From: Fragilaria radians
Lineage: Eukaryota > Bacillariophyta > Fragilariophyceae > Fragilariales > Fragilariaceae
DNA length: 30,582 nucleotides
Assembly (NCBI GenBank): GCA_900642245.1
Contig: CAAAJI010000012.1
Span: forward strand, 243,996-274,577
Direction: 5' to 3'
The notes beneath the pieces are model-generated. The model searched no databases. It saw only the letters and a program-made list of their open reading frames with translations, and had not been told where the DNA came from. Position 1 is the stretch's first letter. The number at the start of each line of letters is the position of its first letter. Of this stretch, positions 1 through 11,009 are shown piece after piece. The position numbers and the translations under genes were made by a program.

Positions 1-723
1 ATCACGAACACTGTGGCGTGGCCTGGTCTCACGCAGGATGTGGAGCGTTTGTGTTCCACTTGTCCAGTTTGTCAATTGACAACACGGGAGCTGAAGAAAT
101 ACGGCTTACTACCTCCCAAGATAGCAGAATCTGACCACTGGGTCATGGTTTGTGTGGATCTGGTCGGTCCTTTCACAATAAAGACACCACTCAAGACTCA
201 CTCTCTGCTGGCTCTCACAATGATTGATCCAGCCACAGGATGGTTTGAGATTGCCGAAGCCAATAACAACTTGGCCGCTTCTATCCAGGATTTGTTTCAT
301 AACAACTGGTTGGCGCGCTATCCACGACCTCAATTTATTGTCTTTGACAATGGAGGCAAATTCAAACGTGAGTTTAGGCAAATGTGCAACAATTAAGGCA
401 TTATTGCCAAACCAACTACTAGTTGCAACCCTCAAGCAAATTCAATCATTGAGCGTGTCCACAAAGTGGTGAATGAAATGCTCAGATCATTTGACTTAGA
501 GAAGGAAACTCTAGAAGAGGATAATCCTTTTGATTACTTCCTTCAGTCTACTGCATGGGCTATAAGAAGCACCTATCACACAACACTACAGGCTACACCC
601 TGTCAATTAGTGTTTGGCAGAGATATGATTCACAATATTGCATTTAAAGCAAATTGGAATAGAATTCAGAAAAGAAAACAAGACTTAATTCATAAGTCTA
701 ATAAAAAAGACCCAAAATTATGA
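1..723 (+). pseudogene. Ty3/gypsy-type retrotransposon integrase, broken fragment
   Basis: This is the integrase part of a pol polyprotein, open at the left edge of the window. The reading frame is continuous from base 1. It shows the second half of the zinc-binding H2C2 module (CSTCPVC, about 54-80) and the DDE core: VDLVGPF carries the first catalytic Asp, and FDNGGKF carries the second Asp. Next come a KPTT..NPQAN..IERVH block with the catalytic Glu, and a TPCQLVFGRDM block near 595-630. An in-frame TAA at 394-396 sits where this family normally has a Tyr before Gly-Ile. The same frame then continues for about 110 codons to a stop at 721-723, before the usual C-terminal chromodomain or spacer. 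It is therefore a dead copy broken by a nonsense codon and 3' decay. Assignment to gypsy rather than copia rests on the motif order and spacing. No LTR was found in the window. Confidence 0.85.
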
Positions 724-1571
724 AAGCAGTTAGAAATTAGACATTAGATTATGAAATTTATTCACTTAAGAGCTGAAAGATTGTTTCTTGAATTCAAAGT
801 AAGACTCTTTTTTTAGTTTCAATGCTTGGAACAAATTTCATTTCTTTTGCAGTTTAATCTTGCTCTTGCAAGCTCCTCCCTAAGTATCGTGATAAAAATT
901 TCCATAGCATTTGCAGTGTAAGTGCTTTCAAATGTTCTATAGTTTACAACAACAATTCTCGTCAACATTCTAGTTTACAATTTTTGGATGAATATGGAAT
1001 GGAACTCTTGTAGAAAGGTATTGGTATTCTTCAGCTAATGCAAAAAGTTGTCCAGATTACTAGGCAAATACTGTACCAACCAACTTTCGGTACTGCGCTT
1101 CGCCGTTTGAAAGCTCGAGCTAAATGATCACGTTTTCAACTGGGATACTTCGGTTGCCTTGTAACATTAGATACTCCGAAGACGAGAACATTAAACCTGA
1201 ATATAGGCGGGAGTCGGCTGACGGCCAGATCGGATTGGAAATATTTTAGTACAAGGCTACTAGGAAGTAGGAAGGATGAACATTCTCGTGATCTATGCCC
1301 TGCATGTATTGTGCAAAGAAAAAAGCAGTCGTTTTCTGCAACGAGCATATATTCGAATCGATAATCCATAAGCACATGAAATATTTTCCAGTATTTGTTC
1401 GAGAAACGAACACCCCTGTATAAGAGTCATGGGTTGAAATTCATATAGATTCATCAAGTAATGAATAATCTCATATCACTGTTGGCGCATTGCAATTTGT
1501 CACGACATTGCAATTTAAATATTCTGCTACACTTCCAAGACCTTGCATTGACTTTCTTAAAGAACTGAAAG
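724..1571. other. Intergenic stretch after the integrase fragment
   Basis: AT-rich and stop-rich in all frames. The first part may be the decayed 3' tail of the retroelement, but I see no recognisable domain, LTR end or polypurine tract. The last few hundred bases should hold the promoter of the downstream Cys-rich membrane protein gene; no clear TATA box stands out. Confidence 0.5.
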
Positions 1572-3106
1572 ATGAGGTCGCAATTCGCTCTACTATTCTC
1601 TTCCCTCGTCCTAACGATTGAATCGAGAAAGATACCTAGTAGCAAGGCATATGGATCCCTTCGAACGGCTATGAAATCAGACACAACATTTCAATCAAAG
1701 ATTGATACTGAGAAGTTCGCATCTACCTTACTTTCCAGGGCAGAGTTTGTTGGTGGTCGCAATCTTGCAGATGCTGAAGCATGGGATCAATTTGGATTTG
1801 AAATGTCCGATTTTTCTATCAAGTACTCCGGTTGTTCAATGGTCGCAACATACAGTGACTCCTTGGCTGGGACACCTTATGCTGAAACTGTACTTGAGTC
1901 AAGAAAATTTGTGACGTTTCGACTCTGTCCTTCAAAATCTTGTAACAAATACACTGTGACTGGATGTACAGAAAATTATGGAGATTACATTATCGATATT
2001 GCAGAATACTTATCCATTGTCAGCTCATTCTACTTGCAAAAGAAGCAGCGCTTCTGCAATTATTGTTTACCTTGTAATCAGAATGCTGCAGAGCAAGACG
2101 CTGACATAGATTCCAGTGGCGTAGATGGCGACGGAGAAGGCGATGGCGCTCGTAGGTTCCTTGAAGATGTTGATGCAGCAGTTGAGGAAGCAGCTGATGG
2201 AGAGACATGCGATGAAAATACTTGCACTAACTCAGTTTCCATTTGCGCTGAAACTTCTGACGAAGAAGACTTAGATGTGATCGACTTTCTGAACTGTGCT
2301 GCTGTAGAATATGATGACAATACTGAGTATTACCTTGCCCCACAATGTTCCAGCGATAAATTCACAGTTAGCTTAGGAGTATTTACTGATGAACAATGTT
2401 CCATGGCCGTTTCCAATCTTACGGCTACTGATGTTCTCGGGTTTCAACTTGATATGAGTATTTTCGATACATATTTTTCTAAAGTATGCACCTCATGTCT
2501 GGAGAGTGTAAGTTTTTCTACATCTCAACTCATTGATAACATTTGGCCTCATACACTATTTTTCAGGATAACACATATGATAATGGAGAGGGCGACGCCG
2601 ACGACAGTGACCAGATCAGTGAATTGTGTGAATCGCTTTATTCTGCAAGTGCGAAATGCAATGTAAATTTTTCATCATATACCGAGTATTCGTATGAAAG
2701 TAGCAGTCAAGCTCAGCAAGAGAAAGATGTTTGTAACTTTATCAACGCAGTCCAGTCAGGAGCTTACAACGAAAATGGAAATATCGCCATTGATGTCAAT
2801 TGGTACTTCAACTCTACAAACTGGAGATCTGCCTCGGAATACGCGCATCAAATTTCAAATGCAAGAAAGTTCGCCGTCGAAAACTTGGAGGCATGGCAAA
2901 TCGCGCTCTTGGTTGTTTTCCCAATTGCATGCATTGTAATGTGGGTTTGGGCATGCTTTCTTCACAGTGCACTTCGACGCAGAAACATTCCTTGGAAGCC
3001 TCGACGTAACCGCAATATGGCAGCAGATGATATCACTAGGCAGAGTTCTGGAATTGTCTTGGGGCGATCTCACAGTGCAGGTCCTGGATCAACGCCTTTG
3101 ATTTGA
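1572..3106 (+). CDS. Cys-rich secreted/type I membrane protein, two exons (491 aa)
   Basis: Spliced gene: exon 1 1572-2507, intron 2508-2566 (59 nt, GTAAGT...TTTTCAG), exon 2 2567-3106. Exon 1 is exactly 312 codons, so the join is in phase 0 and moves into the frame that carries the C-terminus. The predicted 491-aa protein starts with a signal peptide (residues 1-18, MRSQFALLFSSLVLTIES). A lumenal region with many cysteines follows, with FRLCPSKSC near 116-124, FCNYCLPC near 161-168 and CTSCLES at the exon end. An acidic linker contains ARRFLE, an RXL-type site. N-glycosylation sequons include NLT, NFS and NST. One hydrophobic membrane helix spans about 422-444, followed by a basic cytoplasmic tail of about 47 residues. 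The FRLCPS.SC and DY..DI..YL blocks recall a family of unknown function common in diatoms; that is from memory. Role unknown. A surface or silica-vesicle membrane location is possible but only inferred from topology. Confidence 0.82.
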
Positions 3107-6100
3107 TTATACTTCTGTTGAAGCGGTAAACATAGAATGTGATGGCGTGCAAGTCATTGCCTATGGGCGCGAACCCGTGTATTTCGCGAGGACAAGTTTT
3201 TCGAACATACATTTAGTCGATTTTGGTTTTAAAGTTTCAGATATTTTTACGTTACTCATTTTATGACGTAGGTGACATGATGGCATGGTGATTTCTCAAA
3301 TCTTCAGTTTAAATAGGTAGGGAGAAAGAATGATAAGAAATGATCTTAAATTCTTGTCTCACAGATTAAGAAAGTCAGCCATTGCGTCATCAGAGTTCAT
3401 CGTTGTACTTTCCAAGTCAGTAGTATATCATCAATATATCCTACATAAATTGATATGTTAAGTACAATACCTAGTGCGATTTTATGGAATTAATTCGATT
3501 TTAGGAAACCAAATTATATATCATGTCTTTATCAACTGATGATGATTCATTCATACTTAAACCATTAATGTTCATAGTTTTTCCTTGTTATAAATTTGGT
3601 GACTACTTTCTATTCCAATTCAATCCATGATGATATCTGATCTTTGTCCAATTTCAACCGATGATGTTAAACCTCACCTAACATTCGTGTTCGCATGAAT
3701 TCAGAGCCAATTTTAACATAAATTACAGAAAGTAGTATCAAAAGGGTGTCACTCGTATCCCAGGGCATTTCGATGTGTTATAGATGTTTGTCTCCTATTT
3801 CAAGGATCAGACTTTAGACTTCTAAAGCGCTTTATCCTGCGGATTTTCATGAAACATCGTAGGAATAATTTATCGAGCTTAGTCATACTTCAATTTCCAG
3901 CTATATGGGTTCCCAGACATCAAGATGTTGTTTCTGGGAGATGTCACTTTTCAATAAGATAAAACATAAAAATGCCAAACTCCAGAAAGGAATAACATAG
4001 AAGTTGTACACTTCACAAAAGAAGGAGATGTTGTTATGATCTGAAGTTAGAAAGAGGGACACAATGAAAACATCTCGATTTTGCCAGCATCAATTTTGGG
4101 CTCTCGTACATATCAAAATTTGATTAGCAGATTCCAAACTCAAAAACATTCAAAAGGAAAGGTGAAAATGATAAAAGGTCTCAATTTCAGTCTTTTTGTG
4201 TAAGTTGTGCCTTGACAATGTGAACGAACACTTGAATTGAGGAAGAAGCTTGATTGTTTAGAAAGGGTGGCATAAACATCACAAATGATAATTATATAGG
4301 AATAGGAAAATCTAAGATGTACCAGTTGTATATTAGCAAAAATAGGAAAGAAAAATATTCCTCAGCGTTAAAAAAGCCGAAATCATTGGAAAAAGGCTCT
4401 AAATTGATGTAAATTACTCCAAAAATTATACGATGTGCAACAACAAATAGTGCTTGATCATTGAAGATCAATTCAGTCGATACAAGTGGACTCACTTTTG
4501 AAAAAAAAAAGATTGAAGAAAAAATATGGAAATATGCATAGGAATGGGCATTGCAGTTGAAAATCAAAGTAATGAAACTCTTACGAAAATATTGTTGTGT
4601 ATACGTAAATAGAATAAGCATTCCCGACACCCCTGAATAAAATAGAAACGTGGAAAGGAGCTTGGCGACCATTTGGGGCATGATCGGCTCATGTTTCACC
4701 AATGTAAAATTGGAACAAGAAAGGTTTGAAAAAATGAGCGCCTGAACATGCTGCTACAGCAATTTGTTTTTTCACACTTGGATGAAACACCAGGCTAGAA
4801 AAGTGCCCAGTGTTTTGGAAAGAAGTCTCATTTTTCGAATCATCTCAAGATTATTAGTGGGGTTGACATTTAGTTTGACAAATCACAAAATCTAATGGAA
4901 ATACTGGAGTTTAAAGAATGGTATGCTTCTTTTCGAGTTTTGCATATAACTTTCATTGAAAGCTTGCTGGGTATTCAAAATTGAAGCAGAAGATTTTAAT
5001 GACTTCAATGTATATAAGATGGTAAAGAACCACTTATACAGAATGAATTATAGGAACAGCCCCAAAAATCTGAAGGAAACACATCTTGAAAAGAAGAAGA
5101 GATCAAAACGATCAATGTACAAACAGGTGAATTCAATTTTCAGTTTTGAAAGAAGAACAACATAGAATGGAAATACATCAGTCAGAAAAGAGAAGTTAAA
5201 AGTCTTGTATATATCTATATGACGACAAATTTGAGGAACCAAAGACCTTTAACAAGATTTGGAATAATAATGTGTAGGCCAGAAATGGATATTACCTTTG
5301 GAATAAGTGGATAGCCTCAGGAAACCGGAAGTGAGGAAGCTGATTTGACCTATTGAAGAAGGTGAGAAACGGATATTTTAGAGGAAGATAGGTTGCCTTG
5401 ATTGTATTCAAGAACCTTTTTGAGACTTCATAGAAAGTAATTTATCATGCACATTCAACTTAAATGTTGATTCTTGTGTAACAATATAAGTTGGGTCCAA
5501 TGGATATGTAAACTTCTTCTTCATATCGGAAGTTTCATTTTAAAATTTACATAAAAAAATAATCAGAGTACTGACAGAGATGAAGAAAGAAATGGATGAA
5601 GGAAAGTGTCGTAGACTGAAAAAGTCAATATATGGGGCGGTTACACCCAAACAGTAGCACAAAACGTTAAGAGTGCTTTCTAACGTTAGACTTTGAGAAG
5701 AATCCGATCGAATCTCATGAAAGTAACAGCTAAGGAGAAAACATGTTAGATAATTGTGTTGTGGCAGGTGTCCCTTAAGTCGTAAAGAAATCAATATACA
5801 ACCTATAGCAATAACTTAAGATCAAGGTGCAACGGTGAACTTGCGATTTTCTTGAATACAAAATTAATAATGAAAAGTGTTCATCCTTAAAGGGAGTATC
5901 ATTAAGAAATGGCTGACGTGGTAAAACTGAAGGATATGTGCATGGCTGCAATTCGTCTCATTTAAGGTTCCCCTTCTTGCATCCCAAATGAAAACGGAAC
6001 AATAGTTTTGAGTAGAAGTTTCAATCAGGCAACATCAAAGGTACTTCAGGATTCAAAGCATCCCCATAAGAAGAATTGATTCCAAACTGTTGCCAACACA

Positions 6101-8298
6101 AGAGTATTTGGCCTGGAAGTTAAGTCCCAGGATGTGAGACCAATTACACAGGCAATTAAATCTTCAACTCCTTCTGGTGAGTTCATCTTCCATCTACGAA
6201 GCGTCAGCTCAGGAAAATCTAAAGAAGTCTCACGTATCCGGACGAAATGTCACGACTAGAGTTCATGAATTATCTAATTGGATGCATGTGGGAACAATGA
6301 AGCATTTTAGACCTTAGACAGATTTAAATATATTTGTCGGATAGAAGTTAGACGACTTTGAACATCAATTCTATTCCTTTTGTGCCCAAACTTGAAGTAT
6401 ATGCATACCTTGTTTTCTGTGGTGATGGAAATACGAGGTAAAGCGGCGACATGGATTGTGCTATTCTTGAAAAAGGTGTCAATTTCCTGGAAATCTAAGA
6501 GCCAGGACAACTCAAGCTTATTAAGCACCAAGGCTTGATTTGTTGCAGTCGCTAAGTCTGTGAGGTGGAAAACTTCATTTTCAATCTGGTTCACTCGACG
6601 AAAATCAACGTTAAGGTTCCATTTGTTAATTTCGTTGTCATCTTTCGATGCAAGGTATCATTAGGTGAGAAACCTAGATGAAGCTTAACTTGGTATCAAA
6701 AGGTGTTAGAAAAAGTTATCTATCAAGTTTGAAGGGATTGAAACGGAAATGTTTAGGATATATATATTTATAGGACATGCATGAAATTAAAAGATGTGGG
6801 GAAACTCCATGGAGGTAACACGAAAACAAAACGGTTTAACCCATGTCTTTTTTGGTGAAATCGGGAGTTGACATTAGAAAAATAATTGAATACACTCAAT
6901 TAAGAATTACTCAGGCTTTATTCGTTAATTCTTATCACTCTCACCTGCTTTCGAAACTTTTTATTTTGATGAATTTATGGACAAATTCCAGTTTTGAATT
7001 TCAACCATTGATATCCTACTGCATCTTCTTTTTTGGAAGCCTGGTATGATAATGAAAAATGAAGATTTTTTTCTTCCTTTTTCCTTGCAAATCTCTTTGT
7101 CAGTGCAGTTGCCTATCTCCATAAAGGTCACTGTCTTGAACATATATCATTCTTTGACTTGTGTGCTATTGTGCTTTCAAATGAGTGCAATTTTCCATAT
7201 GCGTAAACTTGATTCTTCAAGATTGCTGTCGTTGATCGAGACTCATTTTTGTGTGTCCATGCTTTACGTTTTCCTATTGGACTAATGTAGATGATCTCTA
7301 TACTCCATCGAGTGACGGTAAGCTCAGTGCAGCTTGGTACTCAGTCTTTCGTTTCAGTTCACTGTCTACTGATTTGGAAGAACTGTGAAGCATACTTGTC
7401 ATTCTTTTTCCTTGCCTAAATATGTTTTTCTTCTTTTCTCTCAAAGAACAGCCTGCAGATTTACTCGCATTTCAACAGTAACGTGAGCATTAATCCTAGA
7501 TTCCAAAAACAAATCGCAATACTGGATTCAAAACCAAAATAACGAAAAATAGGGAAGTCAAAGTGATTTTTCCCAATGTCTGATAACTCTCACATGTTCT
7601 CTGATCCATAACATTCAGTAAATGTTGCAACATATTCACATAGAATTATCCACCGTACATGGTATGGAATCAGGCAACACAAACCCTGGCCTTCAATATC
7701 CTTACTGAATTCAGGGTCTGCAATATTTATTTCGTTTAATTCTGTGTTTACAGTTTAAAGGTCTTACACTTGCGGATACCCGTAGTAGTCTTTATATGAT
7801 GCCATGCAGTCAATTCTATTACTATTTCAACATTGGCTAAGGTGGTGAAAGATACTTGCGAGAAAATCATAGCACATCTTATAAGGAAAAATTGGACAGG
7901 ATTACTGTGACTAAATCTATAAAAGTTTAACTTTGATCTAGTCTTTTACCGCTCCATTAAATTAACAGGCTTTCTCTTATGCCTCCGTTATGAAAAAGGA
8001 TTTTCTTGCATTCCTATGATTCATCAGTTTAATCAGTTATTTCAATGTGGTATGTTATTGAATCATAAATTAAGAATACAAAAGTTGAATAAATTGTAGA
8101 TACATCATGAAACATCAGGAATTAATACCCAGTCACAACTTTGGATAGGACTTGGAATGACAATTTGCCCGATTCCTAGAACGCACATTCATTAGTGTTG
8201 GACTGTACAATACTTTATTGATCTTCAAATTCATTGTACTAACATTGTTTGTCGAGTACCAAAAGAGTTGCAGAACGGTTCGAGTAGGATAAAATCTA
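3107..8298. other. Gene-poor AT-rich stretch (about 5.2 kb)
   Basis: No convincing gene was found on either strand. Open frames here are at most about 136 codons (4292-4702, minus). They are rich in Phe, Ile, Leu and Ser, as expected of random AT-rich sequence, and show no recognisable motif or splice-linked continuation. A minus-strand frame at 6307-6594 (95 codons) has a more protein-like composition, but I recognise no family. No tRNA, simple repeat array or retroelement domain was recognised. Confidence 0.5.
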
Positions 8299-9804
8299 AT
8301 GTTACGGCGACGATTGGTTTGGTGGTTATTGTGGATCGTGTCGACTCTGCTGACTCCTGAACAATCCTTAGCTTGGATATCTTCCTCCTCTCTCATTTCC
8401 ACGGTGAAGACGACAACGACGATGATGACAGCAGTAACGACAGGGACTAGTAGTAGTAGTAGTAGTAGCGAAACCAGCAGTAGCAGTAACAAGAATTATC
8501 CACTTCCTAAATTGCAACCTCTGCCTGAGCCAATTCGTTCCATTGTACCAGGAACATGGGCATACGATACTATGTCCCGCCGGGTGGATTCAGAAATCCT
8601 TCAAAGGACCTATGAGGAAAATAAAGAACGATTCGAATCGGAGGAGTTCCAAGAACTTTACGACCGCTTTTGTGCCTTGCGATCTCAATTGCAGGCTGCT
8701 GAAACAACCAAGTTGACATATTTAGAAGACCTACCGGAAGAGGGATCCTCGGAAGAACGTCAACGTGAACATGCGGAGTGGACACGACTGTTAGAACCGT
8801 ATATTCTCAACGGTGATACGTGGTTAACGGCACCTTGGCTCGTCACCGAATTTTATTTGTACCGTCTACTCCTACAGGCTCTCCGTTATTGGGATCCTAC
8901 GTCTCCTGGTTATATGTATGATCCATTTCAAAGCCAAAAGAGAGCTGGATTATACAGTTCGGTAGGATCTGCAGAAGCCATGCTTGCCAAACTTCCTGCA
9001 TTGCCCAAGACACGTGAGGGGATCACGTTAGCTGCAGCGTTTGCACTCTGGGGTAATAAGATGGACCTTTCCCTTTGGCCCGCGGATGCTGCAAATACAA
9101 ATATAGACATATTTTCGAGTATTCTTGCTAGCGCCAACGACAACTTGTTGCACGATGACTCCAATGCTCTAGCGGATCATTGTGAGAAACTTCGCAACAA
9201 GGGTGGTGGGATGGTAGACATCATTGTAGATAATGCTGGTTTTGAACTTGTGACCGATTTAGCACTTGCTGAATACTTAGTGGAGAGTGGTATCGCCAAA
9301 GTTGTTACATTCCAACTCAAATCTCACCCTACATTTGTATCGGATGCGCTGGAAAAAGATTTATTGGAGACTGTGGAACACTATGCTAATTTAGATAAAT
9401 CTCAATATCCGAATGCTCAGGCATCAGGTTCACGTTGGTTACAATTTTTGAAGACTGGAAGCTGGATATGTAATGAGGATAATTTTTGGGTACAACCCTT
9501 TCCAATGTGGGATATGACAGAGCCATTGCGTACTGACATGATGACACGTTGTGATTTGGCATTTGTGAAGGGTGATGCAAATTATCGCCGTTTGTTGGGT
9601 GATCGTATGTGGAATTACTCGGCTCCCTTTTCTGATGTGGTTGGATGCTACTTTCCCTGTCCTGTGTGTGCCTTACGAACTCTCAAGGCTGAATTGGGAT
9701 GTGGAATGGATCCAGAACAAGTTGAGAGAGCCATGTCACTTGACCCAAATTGGCTAGTCAATGGACGGTTTGGAGTTGTACACTTTGGAATAGGTTGCAA
9801 GTAG
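8299..9804 (+). CDS. DUF89 / ARMT1-type metal-dependent phosphatase, probably plastid-targeted (501 aa)
   Basis: Single-exon full-length member of the DUF89 damage-control phosphatase family (PF01937), ARMT1-like subgroup. These enzymes remove phosphate from damaged or surplus sugar phosphates and related metabolites using Mn or Ni. Family blocks in order: W...EFYLYRLLLQAL...YDPFQSQK, LWGNKMDLSL, VDNAGFELVTDLALAEYL (Asp311-Asn312), HPTFVSD (Asp349), LAFVKGDANYRRLLGD (424-433) and ALRTLKAELGCG. Asp311/Asn312 and Asp349 are 38 residues apart, the same spacing as the metal ligands I recall for human ARMT1 (D253/N254, D291). The N-terminus is a strong hydrophobic signal (residues 6-25) ending SLA, then Trp26 and a Ser/Thr-rich, acid-poor stretch to about residue 65. 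This resembles a diatom bipartite plastid pre-sequence with an aromatic +1 residue. Its Ser run is encoded by a TAG/AGT microsatellite. Substrate cannot be read from sequence. Confidence 0.9.
   Translation: MLRRRLVWWLLWIVSTLLTPEQSLAWISSSSLISTVKTTTTMMTAVTTGTSSSSSSSETSSSSNKNYPLPKLQPLPEPIRSIVPGTWAYDTMSRRVDSEILQRTYEENKERFESEEFQELYDRFCALRSQLQAAETTKLTYLEDLPEEGSSEERQREHAEWTRLLEPYILNGDTWLTAPWLVTEFYLYRLLLQALRYWDPTSPGYMYDPFQSQKRAGLYSSVGSAEAMLAKLPALPKTREGITLAAAFALWGNKMDLSLWPADAANTNIDIFSSILASANDNLLHDDSNALADHCEKLRNKGGGMVDIIVDNAGFELVTDLALAEYLVESGIAKVVTFQLKSHPTFVSDALEKDLLETVEHYANLDKSQYPNAQASGSRWLQFLKTGSWICNEDNFWVQPFPMWDMTEPLRTDMMTRCDLAFVKGDANYRRLLGDRMWNYSAPFSDVVGCYFPCPVCALRTLKAELGCGMDPEQVERAMSLDPNWLVNGRFGVVHFGIGCK
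8448..8468 (+). repeat. (TAG)7 microsatellite inside the pre-sequence coding region
   Basis: Seven perfect TAG units, read as consecutive Ser codons (AGT) in the targeting region of the DUF89 protein. Length changes here would alter only the Ser run of the putative transit peptide and keep the reading frame. Confidence 0.9.
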
Positions 9805-9869
9805 ATACGATTAAAGTGGATAATGTATCTCTATATCAAATAGTAGTGACCTTTTTCCTTAAGCTAAAT

Positions 9870-11009
9870 TCAAATCTTGGGCTTCCTCTTAAAGTAACAC
9901 TCACCCCATGCGCAGACTGATTTACTCCTTAGGATATCGGAAAAGGCTTGGACATCAATGGAATCTTCGAAATTCTCCTCCTTGGAGGAGGAGGGTTCAA
10001 CGAGGCCATCCCAGGATACCAGTTCGTGAGGAGACGCTACCTTGTACTCTTGTACAGGGATTTTATTCTCGGATGCGATGATTTGCGTTTCGGGGGGCAG
10101 TTGACAGGTACTTTGAAGATATCCCACCATCTCTTCCACATCTTCGGCAGTTACGATTGGATTATGAAGCTCTAACACTCGATAAAGAGTACGAACTCGT
10201 TCATTCACAGAGGCATCAATATCCATTGCAAGAGATAATGCCGTCAAGAAGAATCGTAGCGGAATTTCTTGAGAATGACAAAAGTCCTTAGTATTCTGAT
10301 AAGCATCATCATCCATAATTCCATCCTTTAATGATTTGGGCTTCATTATGACGGGAACTGCTGCCATCACCACACGGTCTAACAAATGACCCAATTCAAT
10401 TGTGAAGGCATCTCCCCGGAGTGATTGCATAATCCTTCTTGTGGATGTTACAAAATTCATATATGTTGCTTGACCTTGAGGATATTCATCATTCAATTGG
10501 ACCATAATAGTTTGAAAGACCTCAGGAGTAAATTCACTATTGGCTACACGTAGATCATCAATCTCCAATGGGTCTAAAGTCGTATCCTCCTCCAACTTTT
10601 CCCGTACCTTATTCTTATTTGTGGATCCAAAGGACGCCCGAATCAAAGTAAGGACGACCCCGGCAATAGAAAGTAGGAAAATGGAGCCAAGGTTATCCAA
10701 GAACAAATTACTCTTTTCATCCTTTTTGGGTTTTTCTTTATTTTCATGGCTTTGACTAGTATTATTTGTATTGTTTGGTGTAGTTGTAGTTGAGAAGCTT
10801 GCAGTTGTCGAAGAAATGAACCGATATTGGTTAGTTCCCAACATTATACCCTTACTCTTGGAGATATTTAAAGACTCTTGTTTCAAAGTTTCACAATTTA
10901 TTCTTCTTAGCACAATCGCATGATACACTTGTGCCCCATAATTTCTTGACGTCCATCGCATCATGGCCAACGACGTATTTGACGGCGACCAAATCTTGAG
11001 GATAATCAC
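9870..11009 (-). CDS. Putative mitochondrial single-pass membrane protein with EF-hand-like C-terminal region (379 aa)
   Basis: A long single-exon frame with good coding character, ending 65 bp from the DUF89 stop in tail-to-tail orientation. Residues 1-70 are basic, rich in Ser, Thr and Asn and poor in acids, with YRFISST near 62-68. This resembles a mitochondrial presequence. One hydrophobic helix (about 105-125, GSIFLLSIAGVVLTLI) follows a Lys-rich segment. The rest is soluble and helical. Residues 248-310 (FFLTALSLAMDID... LYRVLEL... VEEMVGYL..TCQLP) have the helix pattern of an EF-hand pair, but the calcium loops lack the DxDxDG pattern, so any EF-hand would be non-binding. I do not recognise a named family; the EF-hand reading is inference. 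The first Met is used; M16, M17 and M56 are alternatives. An ACGTCA hexamer lies 125 bp upstream. Confidence 0.75.
   Translation of the reverse strand: MIILKIWSPSNTSLAMMRWTSRNYGAQVYHAIVLRRINCETLKQESLNISKSKGIMLGTNQYRFISSTTASFSTTTTPNNTNNTSQSHENKEKPKKDEKSNLFLDNLGSIFLLSIAGVVLTLIRASFGSTNKNKVREKLEEDTTLDPLEIDDLRVANSEFTPEVFQTIMVQLNDEYPQGQATYMNFVTSTRRIMQSLRGDAFTIELGHLLDRVVMAAVPVIMKPKSLKDGIMDDDAYQNTKDFCHSQEIPLRFFLTALSLAMDIDASVNERVRTLYRVLELHNPIVTAEDVEEMVGYLQSTCQLPPETQIIASENKIPVQEYKVASPHELVSWDGLVEPSSSKEENFEDSIDVQAFSDILRSKSVCAWGECYFKRKPKI

Noticed and set aside
224..472. Plus-strand 82-codon frame overlapping the integrase
   Set aside because: It is an out-of-frame shadow of the integrase. Its only value is that one frame of the decayed minus-strand copy at 11.8-11.9 kb resembles it, confirming nucleotide-level homology of the two copies.
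2078..2320. Minus-strand Ser-rich frame within the Cys-rich membrane protein gene
   Set aside because: Antisense shadow of the acidic, codon-biased exon; no motif.
4292..4702. Minus-strand 136-codon frame with hydrophobic segments
   Set aside because: Phe/Ile/Leu-rich translation typical of AT-rich non-coding sequence; no family motif, no good splice partners.
6307..6594. Minus-strand 95-codon frame
   Set aside because: Composition is protein-like but nothing recognisable and no flanking exons; not supported as a gene.
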